Shown in pieces: positions 1-8,658 of a DNA stretch of 49,548 nucleotides; position 1 is the stretch's first letter, and each line of letters starts with the position of its first letter. The notes under the pieces are model-generated. The model had not been told where the DNA came from, searched no databases, and saw nothing but the letters and a program-made list of their open reading frames with translations. The stretch is taken from the NCBI RefSeq assembly GCF_000286455.1, contig NZ_ALKG01000064.1, forward strand, positions 1 to 49,548, in the 5' to 3' direction. This DNA comes from Selenomonas sp. FOBRC6. GTDB lineage: Bacteria; Bacillota; Negativicutes; Selenomonadales; Selenomonadaceae. A program made the position numbers and the translations under genes.

Positions 1-56
1 TCCTTGATAGGACAAAAAATCTGCACCAATCTGACGGACTTCATTTTATCAGCGAT
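1..56 (-). repeat. Dispersed repeat, copy cut by window edge
   Basis: This 56-base stretch matches the reverse complement of 7704-7759 with about four mismatches (roughly 93 percent identity). It ends in TTTATCAGCGAT, the same terminus as the 7.7-kb copy. The rest of the element would lie left of the window. It sits downstream of the nusB terminator in an intergenic space, as does the other copy. Confidence 0.8.
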
Positions 57-67
57 TCCCCTTTTGA

Positions 68-110
68 TAAAAAAAGAACCATTGCACGACATACTCGCGC
101 AACGGATTCT
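68..110 (-). terminator. Terminator after nusB
   Basis: On the minus strand an imperfect hairpin (arms 75-89 and 95-110, with a few mismatches or G-U pairs) is followed by a run of seven T residues. It lies just past the nusB stop codon and would end the long minus-strand string that begins at mltG or earlier. Confidence 0.7.
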
Positions 111-125
111 TTCTTGATTCATTTC

Positions 126-536
126 TCAAAGAGATTTTTGCATTGCAGCAAGGATCCCGTTTACATAGCGGCGCGCATCGTCCGAGCCGTATTTTTTTGC
201 CAGTTCGACCGCCTCGTTGATGGCAACGGGCGGATCAATGCGTTCGTCCTGATAGCGCATCTCATAGTACGCCATGCGGATGAGATTGCGGTCGACAGCC
301 GCCATGCGGTGGAGCTTCCATTCCTTTGCCAGACGTGCGATCTCCGCATCAATCTCCGCAAGATGTGCATGCGTCCCCTGCACAAGCGCGTGGGCATAGG
401 GCAGATCTTTCTCCGTGATCCCCTCGACCTCATCAAGCGCAAGCTCACTTGCACCGCCCGCAGGTACACCATCCGCGCCGAACTCCAGCTGAAAGAGCGT
501 CAGAAGCGCGGCTTCGCGCGCATGTCTTCGGCTCAT
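126..536 (-). CDS. nusB: Transcription antitermination factor NusB
   Basis: This 136-residue protein has the usual NusB length. It opens with the family signature SRRHAREAALLTLFQLEF and carries the later conserved stretches DRNLIRMAYYEM and AINEAVELAKKYG near the C-terminus. NusB binds boxA RNA with NusE (ribosomal protein S10) and supports antitermination of rRNA transcription. The start codon overlaps the stop of the DUF2273 gene by ATGA, so the two are probably translationally coupled. It is the last gene of the efp-asp23-amaP string and is followed by a hairpin terminator. The assignment is secure. Confidence 0.96.
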   Translation of the reverse strand: MSRRHAREAALLTLFQLEFGADGVPAGGASELALDEVEGITEKDLPYAHALVQGTHAHLAEIDAEIARLAKEWKLHRMAAVDRNLIRMAYYEMRYQDERIDPPVAINEAVELAKKYGSDDARRYVNGILAAMQKSL

Positions 537-778
537 GACATCCTCCGAAACAGCCGATTGAGTGCTGACGTGTCAAACATCTCCGACCAGCCGCCCTCGC
601 GCTCTATCCGCACCCCGATATACATACCGATGCCTGCGCAGAGAATGACGAACAGCGTGCTCCAAAAGCCAAAGATCAGGACGGATATGCCGAACAATGC
701 ACCAAGCAGCAGCCCTGCCGACCGCCCGCGATGACTCTGCCACTGGTCTTGCAGGAAGAGCAGTATATTTTCTTTCAT
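533..778 (-). CDS. DUF2273 small integral membrane protein
   Basis: An 81-residue protein with a hydrophobic central block (about residues 22-55) rich in Gly, Leu and Ile that would form two short membrane segments. The length, composition and position between amaP and nusB match the DUF2273 family, which regularly accompanies Asp23 and AmaP in Firmicutes. The family has no defined biochemical role; a part in anchoring or organising the Asp23 envelope-stress layer is inferred from gene order only. Its stop overlaps the nusB start. Confidence 0.85.
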   Translation of the reverse strand: MKENILLFLQDQWQSHRGRSAGLLLGALFGISVLIFGFWSTLFVILCAGIGMYIGVRIEREGGWSEMFDTSALNRLFRRMS

Positions 779-790
779 CCCGTTCCCCCA

Positions 791-1366
791 CTAAGACACC
801 GAGCGCTTCGACGCTCCGGCATTTGCGATCTCCGTGACGCGGAGTGCCACGGGCACATCCGCAATACCGAGCACATCATGGAGCTCCTGCCGCACCTTTT
901 CGGTCAGCTCCTCGGAGACGGCATTCAGACTCGTCTGATCGGCGAGCGTAATCTTCAGCTCCACCTGCATCGGTGTCCCCACAGAGTCCTTTGGCGCATC
1001 ATGCACGGAGATCACGGCGGTCGCCGTCCGCACCCCCTGCATGGAAAGAGCCACGCGCTCCACAATGCCGCGCACGGCGGGCAGAGCCACCTGAACAGCC
1101 CCTGCCCTCGTATCCACGACCATGAACTCGCCATGCGTCCGCGCAGAATGCGAGGTTCTGGAAAAGACCGCAAAGAACAGCTTGAGGCTGACGAGGAAGA
1201 ATACGCCGCACGCCGCGAGGAGTTCCTGACGCGACAATGCATAGCGCAGCTCATTCAGCCATATGCCCTCCGGCACGATGCGCAGCGCCACGGCAACGAC
1301 AGCAACGGATAGCGCCATCGTAACGAGGGCATAGGGCAGGAGCAGGAGACGATTTAAAATTCCCAT
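791..1366 (-). CDS. amaP: Alkaline shock response membrane anchor AmaP
   Basis: A 191-residue protein with two N-terminal membrane helices (about residues 5-30 and 45-66) followed by a soluble Asp23-like region ending in a Ser-rich tail. AmaP recruits Asp23 to the cytoplasmic membrane, as known from Staphylococcus aureus. The gene is 21 bases after asp23 on the same strand and precedes DUF2273, the standard module order. Family level is well supported; the exact role in this organism is inference. Confidence 0.85.
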   Translation of the reverse strand: MGILNRLLLLPYALVTMALSVAVVAVALRIVPEGIWLNELRYALSRQELLAACGVFFLVSLKLFFAVFSRTSHSARTHGEFMVVDTRAGAVQVALPAVRGIVERVALSMQGVRTATAVISVHDAPKDSVGTPMQVELKITLADQTSLNAVSEELTEKVRQELHDVLGIADVPVALRVTEIANAGASKRSVS

Positions 1367-1387
1367 TGCTTAGCCCCTCAGATGCAT

Positions 1388-1804
1388 TCAGCGTACACGC
1401 GCTTCCTCAGGTTTCGGCTCCTCTTCAGGGAAACCGACGCCCTGCACATGCACATTGACCTCGATCACGGAGAGACCCGTCATCGTTTCAATCGCACGCT
1501 TGACATTCTCCTGCGCGGCGAGCGCGACCTCGGGAATGCGGATGCCGTATTGCACAATGATGTATAGATCAACAGCGGCTTCCTTCTCACCCACCTCGAC
1601 CTTGACACCCTTGGAGAAATTCTTGCGTCCAAGGATCTCCGCAATGCCGCCGGCAATGCCGCCGCTCATGCCTGCAACGCCCTCGACCTCCGTCGTGGCG
1701 AGCCCTGCGATGATGCTGACGACCTCATCCGCAACGCGGATCGTGCCAAGCCCATTTTCCTTCTTGACTGCGTTCTTCTCGTTGTCCATTTCCAAATCCT
1801 CCAT
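1388..1804 (-). CDS. Asp23/Gls24 family envelope stress protein
   Basis: A 138-residue protein with the Asp23 core: GTIRVADEVVSIIAGLAT, then EVEGVAGMSGG, then a VDLYIIVQYGIRIPEVA strand and the closing EVNVHVQGVGF motif. These proteins form a membrane-associated layer linked to cell-envelope homeostasis and are held at the membrane by AmaP, encoded directly downstream. A second Asp23-type domain is present in AmaP itself. Expression would follow the shared minus-strand transcript running from the mltG/U32 region. Confidence 0.93.
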   Translation of the reverse strand: MEDLEMDNEKNAVKKENGLGTIRVADEVVSIIAGLATTEVEGVAGMSGGIAGGIAEILGRKNFSKGVKVEVGEKEAAVDLYIIVQYGIRIPEVALAAQENVKRAIETMTGLSVIEVNVHVQGVGFPEEEPKPEEARVR

Positions 1805-1828
1805 TCACAAAGAATATCTCAGCCGTAT

Positions 1829-2386
1829 TTATGCGCGCTCGATGTAGTTGCCCGTGCGCGTATCGATACGGAGCACATCGCCCTCATTGATGAAGAGCGG
1901 CACGCGTACCTCGTAGCCCGTCTCGACCTTTGCCATCTTCGTTGCGCCTGTCGCCGTGTTGCCCTTGACGCTCGGCTCGCACTCGACAACCTTGAGGCTC
2001 ACGGAGTTCGGCAGCTGAATACCGATGATGCGCCCCTTGAACTGTTGCATCGCAACCTCCATGTTCTCCATGAGGTAGTTCAGCGCATCGCCGAGCTGCT
2101 CGCGCGAAAGTTCAGACTGCTCGTAGGTCTCCGTGTTCATGAACGTGTAGACGCCGTCCGCCTCGTAGAGGAACTGCATCGTGTGCGTCTCAAGGTGCGC
2201 TGCGGGCATCTTCTCATTCGGGTTGAACGTGCGCTCAACCACAGCGCCGGTCTCGACATTCTTGATCTTCGTACGGACGAACGCGGCACCCTTTCCCGGC
2301 TTCACGTGCTGGAAATCGACAATCTGCCAGACGCCCCCATCGTATTCGATGGTGAGGCCGGTGCGGAAATCGGTGCTGTTAATCAT
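1829..2386 (-). CDS. efp: Translation elongation factor P
   Basis: This 185-residue protein has all three EF-P domains. The loop that reaches the peptidyl-transferase centre contains PGKGAAF with Lys32, the residue modified in other bacteria; PGKGAAF resembles the Bacillus type rather than the beta-lysylated Escherichia type. The start was moved from an upstream in-frame codon to ATG 2386 because MINSTDFRTG is the family N-terminus and GGAGG sits at a proper distance. EF-P relieves stalling at polyproline stretches. It follows the M24 peptidase gene, a common efp neighbour. Confidence 0.96.
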   Translation of the reverse strand: MINSTDFRTGLTIEYDGGVWQIVDFQHVKPGKGAAFVRTKIKNVETGAVVERTFNPNEKMPAAHLETHTMQFLYEADGVYTFMNTETYEQSELSREQLGDALNYLMENMEVAMQQFKGRIIGIQLPNSVSLKVVECEPSVKGNTATGATKMAKVETGYEVRVPLFINEGDVLRIDTRTGNYIERA

Positions 2387-2435
2387 ATTATTCGTTCCTC
2401 CATACAATACATATTCTCTGCATATTATAGCGGTT

Positions 2436-3512
2436 TTACTGGCAGATTTCAATAAATTCTTTTGGTGCGTGCGTCAGCGGTTCCGCGCCGTCCGCAGTGA
2501 TGAGTACGGTGTCCTCGATACGGATGCCGCCCCAGCTTGGGATGTAGACGCCCGGCTCGTCCGTGATGAGCATATTCTCCTGCAGGACGGTCGTCCCCGC
2601 CTTCGAGAGGCGCGGCTCCTCGTGGATCTCAAGGCCGAGGCTGTGTCCGAGTCCATGCCCGAAGTATTGGTTCAGCTCCTTCTCTGCAAGCGACTCGCGT
2701 GCAATGCGGTCGACCTCGATGCCCGTCACGCCGGGACGAAGCGCCGCAAGCGCCCGCTTCTGCGCCGTGAGCACGGCGTCATAGAGCTCGCGCTGCCGCG
2801 CGTCCGCACGCCCGACAGAGATCGTGCGCGTAATGTCCGAGTGATACCCCCCGCACACCGCGCCGAAGTCCATCGTCACGAGTTCGCCGCGCACAATGAC
2901 CTTGTCGCTCGCCGTTCCGTGCGGCAGACTCCCGCGCACACCCGATGCGATGATCGTCTGAAACGCAGGACGCTCCGATCCCGCACACCGCATAAAGTGC
3001 TCCAGCTCCGCCGCAACCTCCATCTCCGTCATGCCCGGCTGAATGTACGAGAGGATATGCGAAAAGCCCTCGTCCGCAATCCTGCACGCGCGGCGGATGA
3101 GCGCAATCTCGTCCGCATCCTTCACCTGCCGCAGCGGGTCGAGGTTCAGCGCAGTATCGCAGGAGACCTCCCCGAGCAGCTCGCGCAGCTTGACGACCGT
3201 ATCGTAGACGAGCGCATTGCCCTCGAAGCCGAGCGAGACGACGCCCGCATCTGTCGCAAGCTCTGCGACTTTGCGATACAGCCCGTCCCTCTGCTCCACA
3301 ATCTCATAGTCGGGCGCCTCTGCCGCTGCCTGCTCCGTATAGCGACTGTCTGTCACGAGAATGAGGCGCTCGGGCGTCACGAGAAGCGCCGTGCTGTCCC
3401 CGCGAAAGCCACTGAAATAGTGGACATTCTCCTCCTTCGTAATCAAGGCGGCGTCCACGACCCGCTCCGTGAGCAGCGCGCGCAGACGTGCAATCCGATC
3501 CTCTATGTTCAT
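2436..3512 (-). CDS. M24 family Xaa-Pro aminopeptidase
   Basis: A 358-residue cytosolic metallopeptidase with an N-terminal creatinase-type domain (about 1-130) and a C-terminal pita-bread catalytic domain. Metal ligands are visible: Asp pair in [16 protein letters not shown], His in [16 protein letters not shown], Glu in DEPGVYI and in GGIRIEDT. These fit PepP/PepQ-type enzymes that release residues next to proline. The start overlaps the aroQ stop by ATGA, and efp follows, so proline-related peptide turnover and EF-P share a transcript. Confidence 0.92.
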   Translation of the reverse strand: MNIEDRIARLRALLTERVVDAALITKEENVHYFSGFRGDSTALLVTPERLILVTDSRYTEQAAAEAPDYEIVEQRDGLYRKVAELATDAGVVSLGFEGNALVYDTVVKLRELLGEVSCDTALNLDPLRQVKDADEIALIRRACRIADEGFSHILSYIQPGMTEMEVAAELEHFMRCAGSERPAFQTIIASGVRGSLPHGTASDKVIVRGELVTMDFGAVCGGYHSDITRTISVGRADARQRELYDAVLTAQKRALAALRPGVTGIEVDRIARESLAEKELNQYFGHGLGHSLGLEIHEEPRLSKAGTTVLQENMLITDEPGVYIPSWGGIRIEDTVLITADGAEPLTHAPKEFIEICQ

Positions 3513-3952
3513 TTTGCGCCTCCCATGCGGCAGATAATTGCCTCAAGCGCCGCCATGTAGCTCTCTGCGCCGAGTCCCGCGATCTGCCCGAGCACGACGG
3601 GCGCGATAACCGACGTATGGCGAAACGCCTCGCGCTGATGGATGTTCGAGAGATGCACCTCGATGACGGGCACCTCCACCGCCGCAATCGCATCGCGGAT
3701 TGCAATGCTGTAGTGCGTGAACGCGGCTGCGTTCAGGATGATGTAGTCCGCTGTGCCGCGCGCCGCCTGAATCGCATCCACGAGCACGCCCTCGTGATTC
3801 GACTGCAAGAACTCGATGTCGAGTCCCGCCTCCTCGGCGCGGCGGCGCAGGCACGCATTGATGTCCGCAAGTGTCAGAGAGCCGTAGATCTCGGGCTCAC
3901 GCGTGCCGAGCAGATTGAGATTCGGACCGTTCAGTACCAGTATCTTTCCCAT
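3509..3952 (-). CDS. aroQ: 3-dehydroquinate dehydratase, type II
   Basis: A 147-residue protein that begins [20 protein letters not shown], the hallmark of type II dehydroquinases, with the flexible lid bearing Arg and Tyr (TREPEIYG). It also has FLQSNHEG, the Asn/His region NAAAFTHYS and the [12 protein letters not shown] stretch. It converts 3-dehydroquinate to 3-dehydroshikimate in the shikimate pathway; aroE, acting next, is at 23.8-24.6 kb. The start at 3952 is set by the family N-terminus. The gene sits nine bases after acylphosphatase and overlaps the peptidase start. Confidence 0.96.
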   Translation of the reverse strand: MGKILVLNGPNLNLLGTREPEIYGSLTLADINACLRRRAEEAGLDIEFLQSNHEGVLVDAIQAARGTADYIILNAAAFTHYSIAIRDAIAAVEVPVIEVHLSNIHQREAFRHTSVIAPVVLGQIAGLGAESYMAALEAIICRMGGAK

Positions 3953-3960
3953 ACGTACTC

Positions 3961-4242
3961 CTAGTATTTGATCGAAAAGTCGAGCTCGCCGTCCACAGGC
4001 GCGCGCTCCTCGATGTTCAGACGCTCCACGCGGATGAAATAGTTGCCTGTACGCATTGCCGCAAATGCCGCTTCGACGGCAGACGCCACGCCTTGCAGCT
4101 CCATTGTCACCGTACCGTCGGACATATTCATCACCCATCCTGTGATGTCGTTCATCACCGCCTGCTGGCGGACGAACATACGGAACCCAACGCCCTGCAC
4201 GCGCCCTGCGGCGCACGCATAGCGGCGAATCACATCGCTCAT
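3961..4242 (-). CDS. Acylphosphatase
   Basis: A 93-residue small enzyme with the complete signature [16 protein letters not shown], which supplies the phosphate-binding loop and catalytic Arg, followed by [11 protein letters not shown] containing the catalytic Asn. Acylphosphatases hydrolyse carboxyl-phosphate bonds. The start overlaps the stop of the U32 protease gene (ATGA), and aroQ starts nine bases downstream, so it is embedded in an operon without an obvious metabolic theme. Confidence 0.93.
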   Translation of the reverse strand: MSDVIRRYACAAGRVQGVGFRMFVRQQAVMNDITGWVMNMSDGTVTMELQGVASAVEAAFAAMRTGNYFIRVERLNIEERAPVDGELDFSIKY

Positions 4243-5474
4243 CGCACTTCCTCCTTTTTCGGAACATCACGGCGCAGAATACTATTTTCCTCAACCGGCT
4301 GCGCCATCCGTATGCGGACAATCTGCTGCGGATGCGGCGCCGCAGTAATCGGCTGCCCGTCCGCATCCCACATCTCTCTCAGTTCCTGCCGAAAGGATGC
4401 GCCATGCGGCTGAAAGATCTCAATCTCCTGCCCCAGCTTCATATTGTTGCGCTGCTCGACCGTGGCAAGCCCACTCTCTGGATCATAGGAGCGCACGAGC
4501 CCCACGAAGTCCGAAGTCTGCTCATAGGAGGACGATCCGTAGATCTGATCCGCCTCCGTTGTCTTTCCAAGGAAAAAGCCCGTTGTATAGGCGCGGTGCG
4601 AGACCTTTCCAAGTTCCTCTGTCCACTCCGCCCGCACCTCATAGGGCGCACCCGCACACGCGGCATCGAGCGCCATGCGGTACGCCTTGACAACGCTCGC
4701 GACATAGTGGACGCTCTTCATACGCCCCTCGATCTTGAGGCTGTCGATGCCCGAGGCAGCGACCTCGTCCAAATACGGCAGGAGGCAGAGATCCTTCGAG
4801 TTCATGATGTAGGTGCCGCGCTCATCCTCTGCAACGGGATAGTACTCCCCGGGACGCGACTCCTCCACAAGCGCATACTGCCAGCGACAGGACTGAGCGC
4901 AGCCGCCGCGGTTCGCATCGCGCCCCGTGAAATAGCTGCTGAGGAGGCAGCGCCCTGAGTAGGAAATACACATCGCCCCGTGCACGAAGAGCTCCAGTTC
5001 CACATCCGTCTGCCGCCGAATCTCTCGTATCTCCTCGCGTGAGAGTTCGCGTGCGAGCACGACGCGCGCTGCACCGAGCTCCTGCCACGCACGCACCGTG
5101 CGCCAGTTCACATTGTTCGCCTGCGTGCTGATGTGTACAGGCAGCGCAGGTGCGACCTCTCGCGCGCACATGAAGACGCCGAGATCGGCGACGAGCACGG
5201 CGTCCACACCCGCCTCCGCAAGAAAGCGCAGATAGTCCGGCAGCGCAACGAGATCGTCATTGTGCGGGAATACATTGACTGTCACATAGACTTTTCGCCC
5301 CATACCGTGCGCCAGCTGCACCGCTGCACGAATCTCCTCATTTGTAAAATTCCCGCCAAACGCGCGCAGCCCGAACTGCGTGCCGCCGAGATATGCCGCA
5401 TCTGCGCCGTAGGCGAGCGCCATCTGCAGCTTCTCCATAGTCCCTGCAGGCGCAAGCAGCTCAGGTTTCTTCAT
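4239..5474 (-). CDS. U32 family peptidase / tRNA hydroxylation protein
   Basis: A 411-residue protein starting [19 protein letters not shown], the U32 N-terminal TIM-barrel-like signature, with the Cys-rich block [18 protein letters not shown] and GGCAQSCRW at about residues 165-200 and a C-terminal beta domain. Relatives include TrhP/YrrN/YrrO, needed for prephenate-dependent 5-hydroxyuridine in tRNA, and RlhA acting on 23S rRNA. The mltG neighbour recalls the Bacillus yrrL-yrrO arrangement and favours the tRNA role, but the substrate cannot be read from sequence. Only one U32 gene is present here. Confidence 0.88.
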   Translation of the reverse strand: MKKPELLAPAGTMEKLQMALAYGADAAYLGGTQFGLRAFGGNFTNEEIRAAVQLAHGMGRKVYVTVNVFPHNDDLVALPDYLRFLAEAGVDAVLVADLGVFMCAREVAPALPVHISTQANNVNWRTVRAWQELGAARVVLARELSREEIREIRRQTDVELELFVHGAMCISYSGRCLLSSYFTGRDANRGGCAQSCRWQYALVEESRPGEYYPVAEDERGTYIMNSKDLCLLPYLDEVAASGIDSLKIEGRMKSVHYVASVVKAYRMALDAACAGAPYEVRAEWTEELGKVSHRAYTTGFFLGKTTEADQIYGSSSYEQTSDFVGLVRSYDPESGLATVEQRNNMKLGQEIEIFQPHGASFRQELREMWDADGQPITAAPHPQQIVRIRMAQPVEENSILRRDVPKKEEVR

Positions 5475-5487
5475 TCGTCAGCCTCCG

Positions 5488-6585
5488 TCAGCGCACCTGA
5501 TCGACCAATGCGAGATGATCCGCATAATTCATTGCATAGTAGTTGTTGCCGTTGCGGTCGGCGACAAAGTACAGATAGTTCGTATCCGCAGGATGCAGCA
5601 CGGCGTTCAGCGATGCAGTCCCCGGGCTTGCAATTGGTCCCGGCGGCAACCCAACATTCTGGTAGGTGTTGTACGGCGACTCGATCTCCGTATCCTTATA
5701 CAGCAGATCCTCCTTCGGCTCGTTCAGAAGATACTGCACCGTCGGGTCCGCCTGCAGCGGCATACCGATTCGCAGACGCTTGAGGAAAATCTGCGCGATG
5801 ATCGGGCGATCCTCCTCATGATATGCCTCCTTCTCCACGAGTGAGGCGAGCGTCACGAGCTCATAGATTGAGAGATTCATCTCCTTCGCGCGGTCGCGCA
5901 TATCCTTTGTCAGCCGGCGGTCGAAATTCTCCGCCATCATCTCCATAATGCGCGCGGCATCAAATTCCCCGTTGATCTCATACGTATCGGGGAAGAGGAA
6001 GCCCTCCACCGCATAGCGCACATCCTCATGTTTCTCGACATAGGGATAGGGACGATAGTTCTTCGCTCGCGCCATAAAGTCATCCGCGTTGACCAGCCCA
6101 TCGGCGGCAAGGCGCTCTGCGATCTCGCGCACACTAAAGCCCTCGGGAATCACAAAGCGGAGCACAACCGTATTGCCGTAGACCAATGTCTCAAGAGCAT
6201 CGCGCGGCTCCATGCCCGTCTGCATCGCGAATGTGCCGCTCTTGACCTTGTTCTCAAATCCGTTCAGCTTCGCTGTCCACCAGAACTTTCGCTCGCTGTC
6301 GATGATCCCACGTTCATGCAGCTCCTTGCCGATCTCGCTCACACTCATGCCCGGACGCACTGTGAAATAGACCGGCGTCCCGCTCTCTCCTGTACGCGAA
6401 GGTGAGCCTGACAGTGGAATGATAACAAGCGCAACAATCAGGATTAACAGGACTGCGAGCGCCGGAATCCCGAATACAATCTTCTTCTGCAGCGGCGTCC
6501 CCTTTCCGCGATAGACAGCATCCATCGCTTTTTTTAGACCATCGTTGTTCAAGAAGTCCAATATCCCCTGCAATGACTCCTTCAA
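5488..6585 (-). CDS. mltG: Endolytic transglycosylase MltG
   Basis: A 365-residue protein with a cytoplasmic N-terminus, one membrane helix (about 33-57), a LysM-like segment and the YceG catalytic domain. The catalytic Glu lies in TLASLVEKEAYHEEDRP, and the downstream QADPTVQYLL and SPYNTYQNVGLPPGPI motifs are intact. MltG cleaves nascent glycan strands and sets their length. The chosen start is a TTG at 6585, supported by GGAGG six bases upstream. It follows the DUF1292 gene across a terminator and precedes the U32 gene by 13 bases. Confidence 0.94.
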   Translation of the reverse strand: MKESLQGILDFLNNDGLKKAMDAVYRGKGTPLQKKIVFGIPALAVLLILIVALVIIPLSGSPSRTGESGTPVYFTVRPGMSVSEIGKELHERGIIDSERKFWWTAKLNGFENKVKSGTFAMQTGMEPRDALETLVYGNTVVLRFVIPEGFSVREIAERLAADGLVNADDFMARAKNYRPYPYVEKHEDVRYAVEGFLFPDTYEINGEFDAARIMEMMAENFDRRLTKDMRDRAKEMNLSIYELVTLASLVEKEAYHEEDRPIIAQIFLKRLRIGMPLQADPTVQYLLNEPKEDLLYKDTEIESPYNTYQNVGLPPGPIASPGTASLNAVLHPADTNYLYFVADRNGNNYYAMNYADHLALVDQVR

Positions 6586-6619
6586 CCGAATCCTCCCTCT
6601 CTGTGTGCAAATTCCCTAA

Positions 6620-6650
6620 GAAAAAGCTGTCATCTTCCCGTGATGACAGC
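6620..6650 (-). terminator. Terminator after the DUF1292 gene
   Basis: On the minus strand GGCTGTCATC pairs with GATGACAGCT across a short loop and is followed by TTTTTCTT. It lies eight bases past the DUF1292 stop codon and separates ireB-ruvX-DUF1292 from mltG. Confidence 0.85.
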
Positions 6651-6658
6651 CTCCTTCT

Positions 6659-6964
6659 TTATTCTTCCTCTTCTTCCAGCATCTCCTCATAGGCACGGCG
6701 CACCGCGTCAAACTCCTCATCCGTCGGGTCGGTGTAGATGTCCTCACCGTCATCGTCCGTGACGATCTTCGCAATCGTCGCCTCGTCGCCCTCCTCGGCA
6801 TTCTCAAGCTCCTCCTCAGAGGTTGCTGTGAGTGCAATCAGTACGGCAAAGCGCTCCTCGCCGAGGGGAATAATCATCTCCTCGCGATAGTAACGCTCAT
6901 CGCCGTCCTCATTCGTCATGACAACGATGACATCCTCATCATGCAGCTCTTCATGTTCTGCCAT
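6659..6964 (-). CDS. DUF1292 family acidic protein
   Basis: A 101-residue, highly acidic protein. The N-terminal DEDVIVVMTNEDGDERYY and the following PLGEERFAVLIAL strand are the DUF1292 (YrzB-type) core; the C-terminus is a Glu/Asp-rich tail ending in consecutive Glu residues. The family has no assigned function but is conserved behind ireB and ruvX in Firmicutes, as here. A hairpin terminator follows directly. Confidence 0.88.
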   Translation of the reverse strand: MAEHEELHDEDVIVVMTNEDGDERYYREEMIIPLGEERFAVLIALTATSEEELENAEEGDEATIAKIVTDDDGEDIYTDPTDEEFDAVRRAYEEMLEEEEE

Positions 6965-6996
6965 TTTCGTTCTCCTTTATCCCTTGGAAAATATTC

Positions 6997-7422
6997 TTAT
7001 TTCAAATGCTGCTGCCGATCCAAAAAGCCCTGCAATATGTAGACCGCCGCCATCTTATCGATGACCTTGCGGCGCTTCTTGCGCGAGACATCGCCCTCGA
7101 TGAGCGCGCGTGAGGCGGCAACCGTCGAGAGACGCTCATCCCAGTAGTGGATCTCAAGCGTCGGAAACCGCTTCGCCGCCTCCGCCATAAAGGCGCGTAC
7201 GATTTCGCAGCGTTCGCCTTCGTCCCCGTTCATATGCTTCGGCAGCCCTGCGACGAATGCAGCCACGTCATACTCCTGCACGAGCGCATTGAGACGATCC
7301 AGATCGGCAGAAAGCTCCGTGCGGCGGATTGTCTCAACTCCCTGCGCCGTGAGCCCGAGTAGGTCGCTGACCGCGACCCCAATGGTTGCATCGCCAATGT
7401 CGAGCGACATATAGCGCTTCAC
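6997..7422 (-). CDS. ruvX: RuvX/YqgF pre-16S rRNA nuclease family protein
   Basis: A 141-residue RNase H-fold protein. The acidic active-site positions are visible in [15 protein letters not shown], in the [12 protein letters not shown] strand region and in [11 protein letters not shown]. The family was named as a putative Holliday junction resolvase; YqgF in Escherichia coli matures the 16S rRNA 5' end. The start is GTG 7422, whose bases overlap the ireB stop (GTGA), implying coupling. Confidence 0.93.
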   Translation of the reverse strand: MKRYMSLDIGDATIGVAVSDLLGLTAQGVETIRRTELSADLDRLNALVQEYDVAAFVAGLPKHMNGDEGERCEIVRAFMAEAAKRFPTLEIHYWDERLSTVAASRALIEGDVSRKKRRKVIDKMAAVYILQGFLDRQQHLK

Positions 7423-7670
7423 TTCTCATGCTCCAGATAGAAGCGCACGAGCTCGTCGAGCAGATCGTCACGCTCGAGGCTGCGAATTTTGCTCCGCGCG
7501 TCCTTGTGACTCGTCACATATGCTGGATCGCCGGAGAGCAGGTAACCGACCAGCTGATTGATGGGATTGTACCCCTTCTCCCGCATCGCGGCAGCTGACT
7601 CCCGTATGACAACATCCGCCTTCGGCTTATCCTCACCGAAGGAAAACATCATAGTTTTCTGATTATCCAT
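7419..7670 (-). CDS. IreB family regulatory phosphoprotein
   Basis: An 83-residue protein of the UPF0297/YrzL family. It starts [11 protein letters not shown] and contains ALREKGYNP-like [19 protein letters not shown] and [14 protein letters not shown], typical of the family. In Enterococcus faecalis IreB is a substrate of the PASTA kinase IreK and lowers cephalosporin resistance. The start at 7670 is chosen over upstream in-frame codons because those run into a repeat element and GAGGTG lies correctly before 7670. The usual upstream neighbour alaS is absent; the repeat and a HAD gene lie there. Confidence 0.93.
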   Translation of the reverse strand: MDNQKTMMFSFGEDKPKADVVIRESAAAMREKGYNPINQLVGYLLSGDPAYVTSHKDARSKIRSLERDDLLDELVRFYLEHEK

Positions 7671-7707
7671 TTGAATCACCTCGTTTGGGATATCCCCTAA
7701 TGAATCG

Positions 7708-7854
7708 CTGATAAAATGAAATCCGTCAGATTGGTGCAGAATTTTTGTCCTGCCAAGGAAACAAACCGGACGCATAGCAAGGGCTATGTGGAGGATTTGC
7801 CGACGAAGTGCGGGCAAAAAAGATGCGCTAAGATGGCGGTGCTGAATTTATCAG
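7708..7854. repeat. 147-bp MITE-like dispersed repeat
   Basis: The element is bounded by perfect 8-base terminal inverted repeats, CTGATAAA at 7708-7715 and TTTATCAG at 7847-7854. It contains an internal short hairpin (CATAGC/GCTATG around 7772-7787) and no credible coding frame of its own. Its left 56 bases recur inverted at 1-56, and its left terminus recurs at 17216-17232. It fills the space between the HAD gene stop and ireB. No target duplication is evident. Whether it is a mobile non-autonomous element or a REP-type repeat is open. Confidence 0.65.
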
Positions 7855-7861
7855 TACTTCC

Positions 7862-8512
7862 CTAGAGCATCCCCTGCCGAATCGCATCCAGTGCAGCGCT
7901 CAGACTCGGATAAACGCCCGTGCAGATTGTGCGCATCTCATCCGTCGGTAGCATCGTGTCAGGGATCATCACGGGCGCACAGCCCGCTGTAGCGGCGCCG
8001 CGCAGCCCGTTGTAGCCGTCCTCGAACACATAGCAGTCCACGGGCGGAACGTCGATGCGCTCCGCTGCAAGGAGGAAGATATCCGGCGCGGGCTTTCCAT
8101 TCGCGACGAGATCTCCGCCAACCACCGCATCGAAATAATCACGCAGGTCACTCTTTATAAGATTTGCTTCGATCTGCGCGACCGTCGAACTGCTCGCCGT
8201 TGCAATACGTACGCCATGCTCGTGAAAGTATCGAAGGATTTCGCGCGCCCCTTCCATGACGGGCAGATTCTTCGCCGCCTCATCGTGAACGTATTCGATC
8301 ACGCGGCGAACATAGGCCTCGGCATCCACCGTCGGATGGAACTCGTTCACCAGACGCAACGTCAGGTCACCGCAGGTTCCGCAGCATGCCTTCCCCAGCT
8401 CCGGTTTGCGTTCGACACCAAACTCGTCGGCAATGATCGTCCAGCCCCTCTGATACACGGTTTCTGTATCAAAGAGCAGACCGTCCATATCGAAGATCGC
8501 GCCCTTTTTCAT
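7862..8512 (-). CDS. HAD family hydrolase, beta-phosphoglucomutase-like
   Basis: A 216-residue HAD phosphatase. Motif I is FDMDGLLFDTE with nucleophile and acid/base Asp, motif II is in IATASSSTVAQIE, the Lys of motif III is in GKPAPDIFL, and motif IV is FEDGYNGLRGA. The cap is the small helical type. Such proteins act on sugar phosphates or other small phospho-compounds; the substrate is not predictable. The start was placed at ATG 8512, since GTGGGGG precedes it at a suitable distance and MKKGAIFDMDG is the usual N-terminus. Confidence 0.9.
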   Translation of the reverse strand: MKKGAIFDMDGLLFDTETVYQRGWTIIADEFGVERKPELGKACCGTCGDLTLRLVNEFHPTVDAEAYVRRVIEYVHDEAAKNLPVMEGAREILRYFHEHGVRIATASSSTVAQIEANLIKSDLRDYFDAVVGGDLVANGKPAPDIFLLAAERIDVPPVDCYVFEDGYNGLRGAATAGCAPVMIPDTMLPTDEMRTICTGVYPSLSAALDAIRQGML

Positions 8513-8570
8513 GAATACCCCCACAGATGATTATCATGCGCAAATTTACATGGTTGATATTACCACAAAA

Positions 8571-8606
8571 TGGGAAAAAAGAAAAGACGCTTCATTAGGA
8601 AGCGCC
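8571..8606 (-). terminator. Terminator after rel
   Basis: On the minus strand GGCGCTTC pairs with GAAGCGTC around a TAAT-containing loop and is followed by TTTTCTTTTTT. It lies about 50 bases past the rel stop and ends the recJ-rel transcript. Confidence 0.8.
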
Positions 8607-8658
8607 GTTGTGTCTTATCAAAACGAATTCGTCAGCAATGGCTTCGTTTCATATAAAG

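Noticed and set aside
8527-8537. ATGATTATCAT near-palindrome upstream of the HAD gene, similar to a Fur core
   Set aside because: Only 11 bases, no flanking Fur arms and no clear promoter nearby; such AT-rich motifs occur by chance.
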